Source: Verrucomicrobiota bacterium (GTDB lineage Bacteria; Verrucomicrobiota; Verrucomicrobiia; Limisphaerales; UBA8199). Taken from it: a stretch of 15,936 nucleotides of DNA. The notes under the pieces are model-generated. The model was not told the origin of the DNA. It did no database searches and saw nothing but the letters and a program-made list of their open reading frames with translations. The stretch is taken from positions 1 to 15,936 of the forward strand of contig JAPLUA010000656.1 of assembly GCA_026397855.1 (NCBI GenBank), written 5' to 3'. The translations under genes and the position numbers were made by a program. Shown here in pieces: positions 14,968 through 15,936 of the stretch (positions are counted from its first letter, which is position 1; every line of letters begins with the position of its first letter).

Positions 14968-15076
14968 GTTACATGAGTTGCATCGGTTACATGGTTACAA
15001 AGGTCAGCCACCCCACCCCCTCATGTAACTCATGCAACCCATGTAACCCATGTAACCCATGTAACCCATGTAACCC
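14968..15076. repeat. Palindromic 9-bp tandem repeat in the efflux operon spacer
   Basis: The right arm (15023-15076) has six ATGTAACCC nonamers; the first two vary (ATGTAACTC, ATGCAACCC). The left arm (14968-14998) carries about three degenerate units on the opposite strand (GTTACATGAGTTGCAT and so on), so the two arms can pair around a C-rich loop at 14999-15022. The element fills most of the 169-base gap between the adaptor stop and the RND start. No other gene, promoter or terminator is evident in that gap. Confidence 0.85.
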
Positions 15077-15109
15077 ATTCACCCACCCACAACCCCTCCC
15101 ACTAAACCC

Positions 15110-15936
15110 TTGAGCATTTCCGAGCCATTCATTCACCGCCCGATCGCCACGTCGCTCCTGATGGCTGGTGTGCTGCTCATGGGGATGCTGGGCTACAGCC
15201 TGCTGCCCATTTCGTCGCTGCCGCCCGTGGATTTTCCCACCATCCAGGTCACGGCCCAATACCCGGGGGCGAGCCCGGACGTGATGGTGTCATCCGTAAC
15301 CACCCCGCTCGAACGGCAGTTCGGCCAGATCAGCGGGCTGGCGCAGATGACTTCAATCAGTTCCTTCGGCAACTCCAGCATCACGCTGCAATTCGTGCTC
15401 GACCGGGACATAGACGCCGCCGCCCAGGATGTGCAGGCGGCGATGAACGCGGCCAACGGCGTCCTGCCGCGCATGCCCAATCCGCCGACCTATAGCAAGG
15501 TCAACCCCGCCGACACGCCGATCCTCACGCTGCAAATCACGTCCGACACCCTGCCGTTGGAAAAGGTCAACGACCTGGCGGACACCGTCCTCGCCCAGAA
15601 GCTCAGCGAAGTGACCGGGGTGGGCCTGGTGACCATCGAAGGCAACCAGAAACCCGCTGTCCGGGTTCGCATCAATCCGACCGCCCTCGCCGCCCAGGGG
15701 CTGAGCCTGGAAGACGTGCGCACGGCGCTGATGCAGAACAATGTCAACGCCCCCAAGGGCAGCTTCGACGGGCAGCGCCAATCCTATGCCATCAATGCCA
15801 ACGACCAGATCTTCTCCGCAGGCGAGTTCCGCGAGGTCATCATCGCCGTAAGGAACGGCGCGACGGTCCGCATGCGCGATGTGGGGGACGTGATTGACAA
15901 CGTGGAGAACGTCCGCATGGCGGGCTGGGTGGACGG
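15110..15936 (+). CDS. RND efflux transporter, MdtB/MdtC-like, N-terminal part (partial)
   Basis: A TTG at 15110 starts (M)-S-I-S-E-P-F-I-H-R-P-I-A-T-S-L-L-M, the standard first residues of this family. The frame is closed by a TAA at 15071 and has no earlier ATG. About 275 codons are present before the window ends. Membrane helix 1 lies at about 12-30, followed by L-P-x-V-D-F-P-T-I-Q-V-T-A-Q-Y-P-G-A-S-P-D-V-M and the first porter subdomains (R-D-I-D-A-A-A-Q-D-V-Q-A-A-M-N-A-A). The V-D-F-P and N-P-A-D-T-P blocks are closest to the MdtB/MdtC branch. The proton-relay aspartates in later helices lie outside the window. It is driven by proton entry and works with the adaptor just upstream. No Shine-Dalgarno sequence is visible. 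Confidence 0.92.
   Translation, partial: MSISEPFIHRPIATSLLMAGVLLMGMLGYSLLPISSLPPVDFPTIQVTAQYPGASPDVMVSSVTTPLERQFGQISGLAQMTSISSFGNSSITLQFVLDRDIDAAAQDVQAAMNAANGVLPRMPNPPTYSKVNPADTPILTLQITSDTLPLEKVNDLADTVLAQKLSEVTGVGLVTIEGNQKPAVRVRINPTALAAQGLSLEDVRTALMQNNVNAPKGSFDGQRQSYAINANDQIFSAGEFREVIIAVRNGATVRMRDVGDVIDNVENVRMAGWVD

Noticed and set aside
14987..15259. Minus-strand frame coding repeated H-G-L tripeptides
   Set aside because: This is the nonamer array read backwards plus the shadow of the RND gene; no independent support.

Overview
This is a GC-rich window in which every supported gene lies on the + strand. The gene content and the short palindromic tandem repeats between genes suggest a member of the Verrucomicrobiota, perhaps the Pedosphaerales/Limisphaerales group (subdivision 3). 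That placement is inference: no rRNA or other phylogenetic marker is present. Several genes have little or no Shine-Dalgarno sequence. The long reading frames on the minus strand are high-GC shadows of the real genes.

Positions 1-9495 hold a MoxR/DUF58/von Willebrand A (Bat-like) operon. It contains the 3' end of a moxR-type AAA+ ATPase gene, a DUF58 protein, a BatA-type membrane VWA protein, a membrane-anchored ABC-type solute-binding protein, a two-domain ABC permease fused in frame to an NHL-repeat lipoprotein-like propeller, and a 960-residue membrane VWA protein. Two junctions are 4-base stop/start overlaps (GTGA at 3076, ATGA at 6613), so the genes are probably co-translated. No ABC ATPase is encoded here. 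The AAA+ MoxR protein is the only ATPase visible, although an ABC ATPase gene could lie upstream of the window.

Positions 9529-13399 hold two secreted carbohydrate-active proteins: a TIM-barrel, GHL10-like putative glycosidase and a GH95-type alpha-L-fucosidase. A 45-codon gene remnant (13400-13537) follows the fucosidase stop in the same frame. Its sequence weakly resembles the tail of a Spy/CpxP-like periplasmic sensor.

Positions 13600-15936 hold an MdtA-like membrane-fusion protein and the start of an MdtB/MdtC-like RND transporter, which is cut by the window edge. Together they form an inner-membrane multidrug-type efflux pump.

The most unusual structure is a set of short repeat elements. 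Three copies of a 55-bp element share exactly the same layout (four heptads, one 11-mer, two heptads, AA). One lies before the BatA gene, one is in frame inside a cytoplasmic loop of the permease, and one is in frame as the C-terminal tail of the membrane-fusion protein. A different 7-bp-periodic palindrome sits at the permease/NHL junction, and a 9-bp-periodic palindrome lies between the two efflux genes. These repeats appear to be changing protein ends and linkers.
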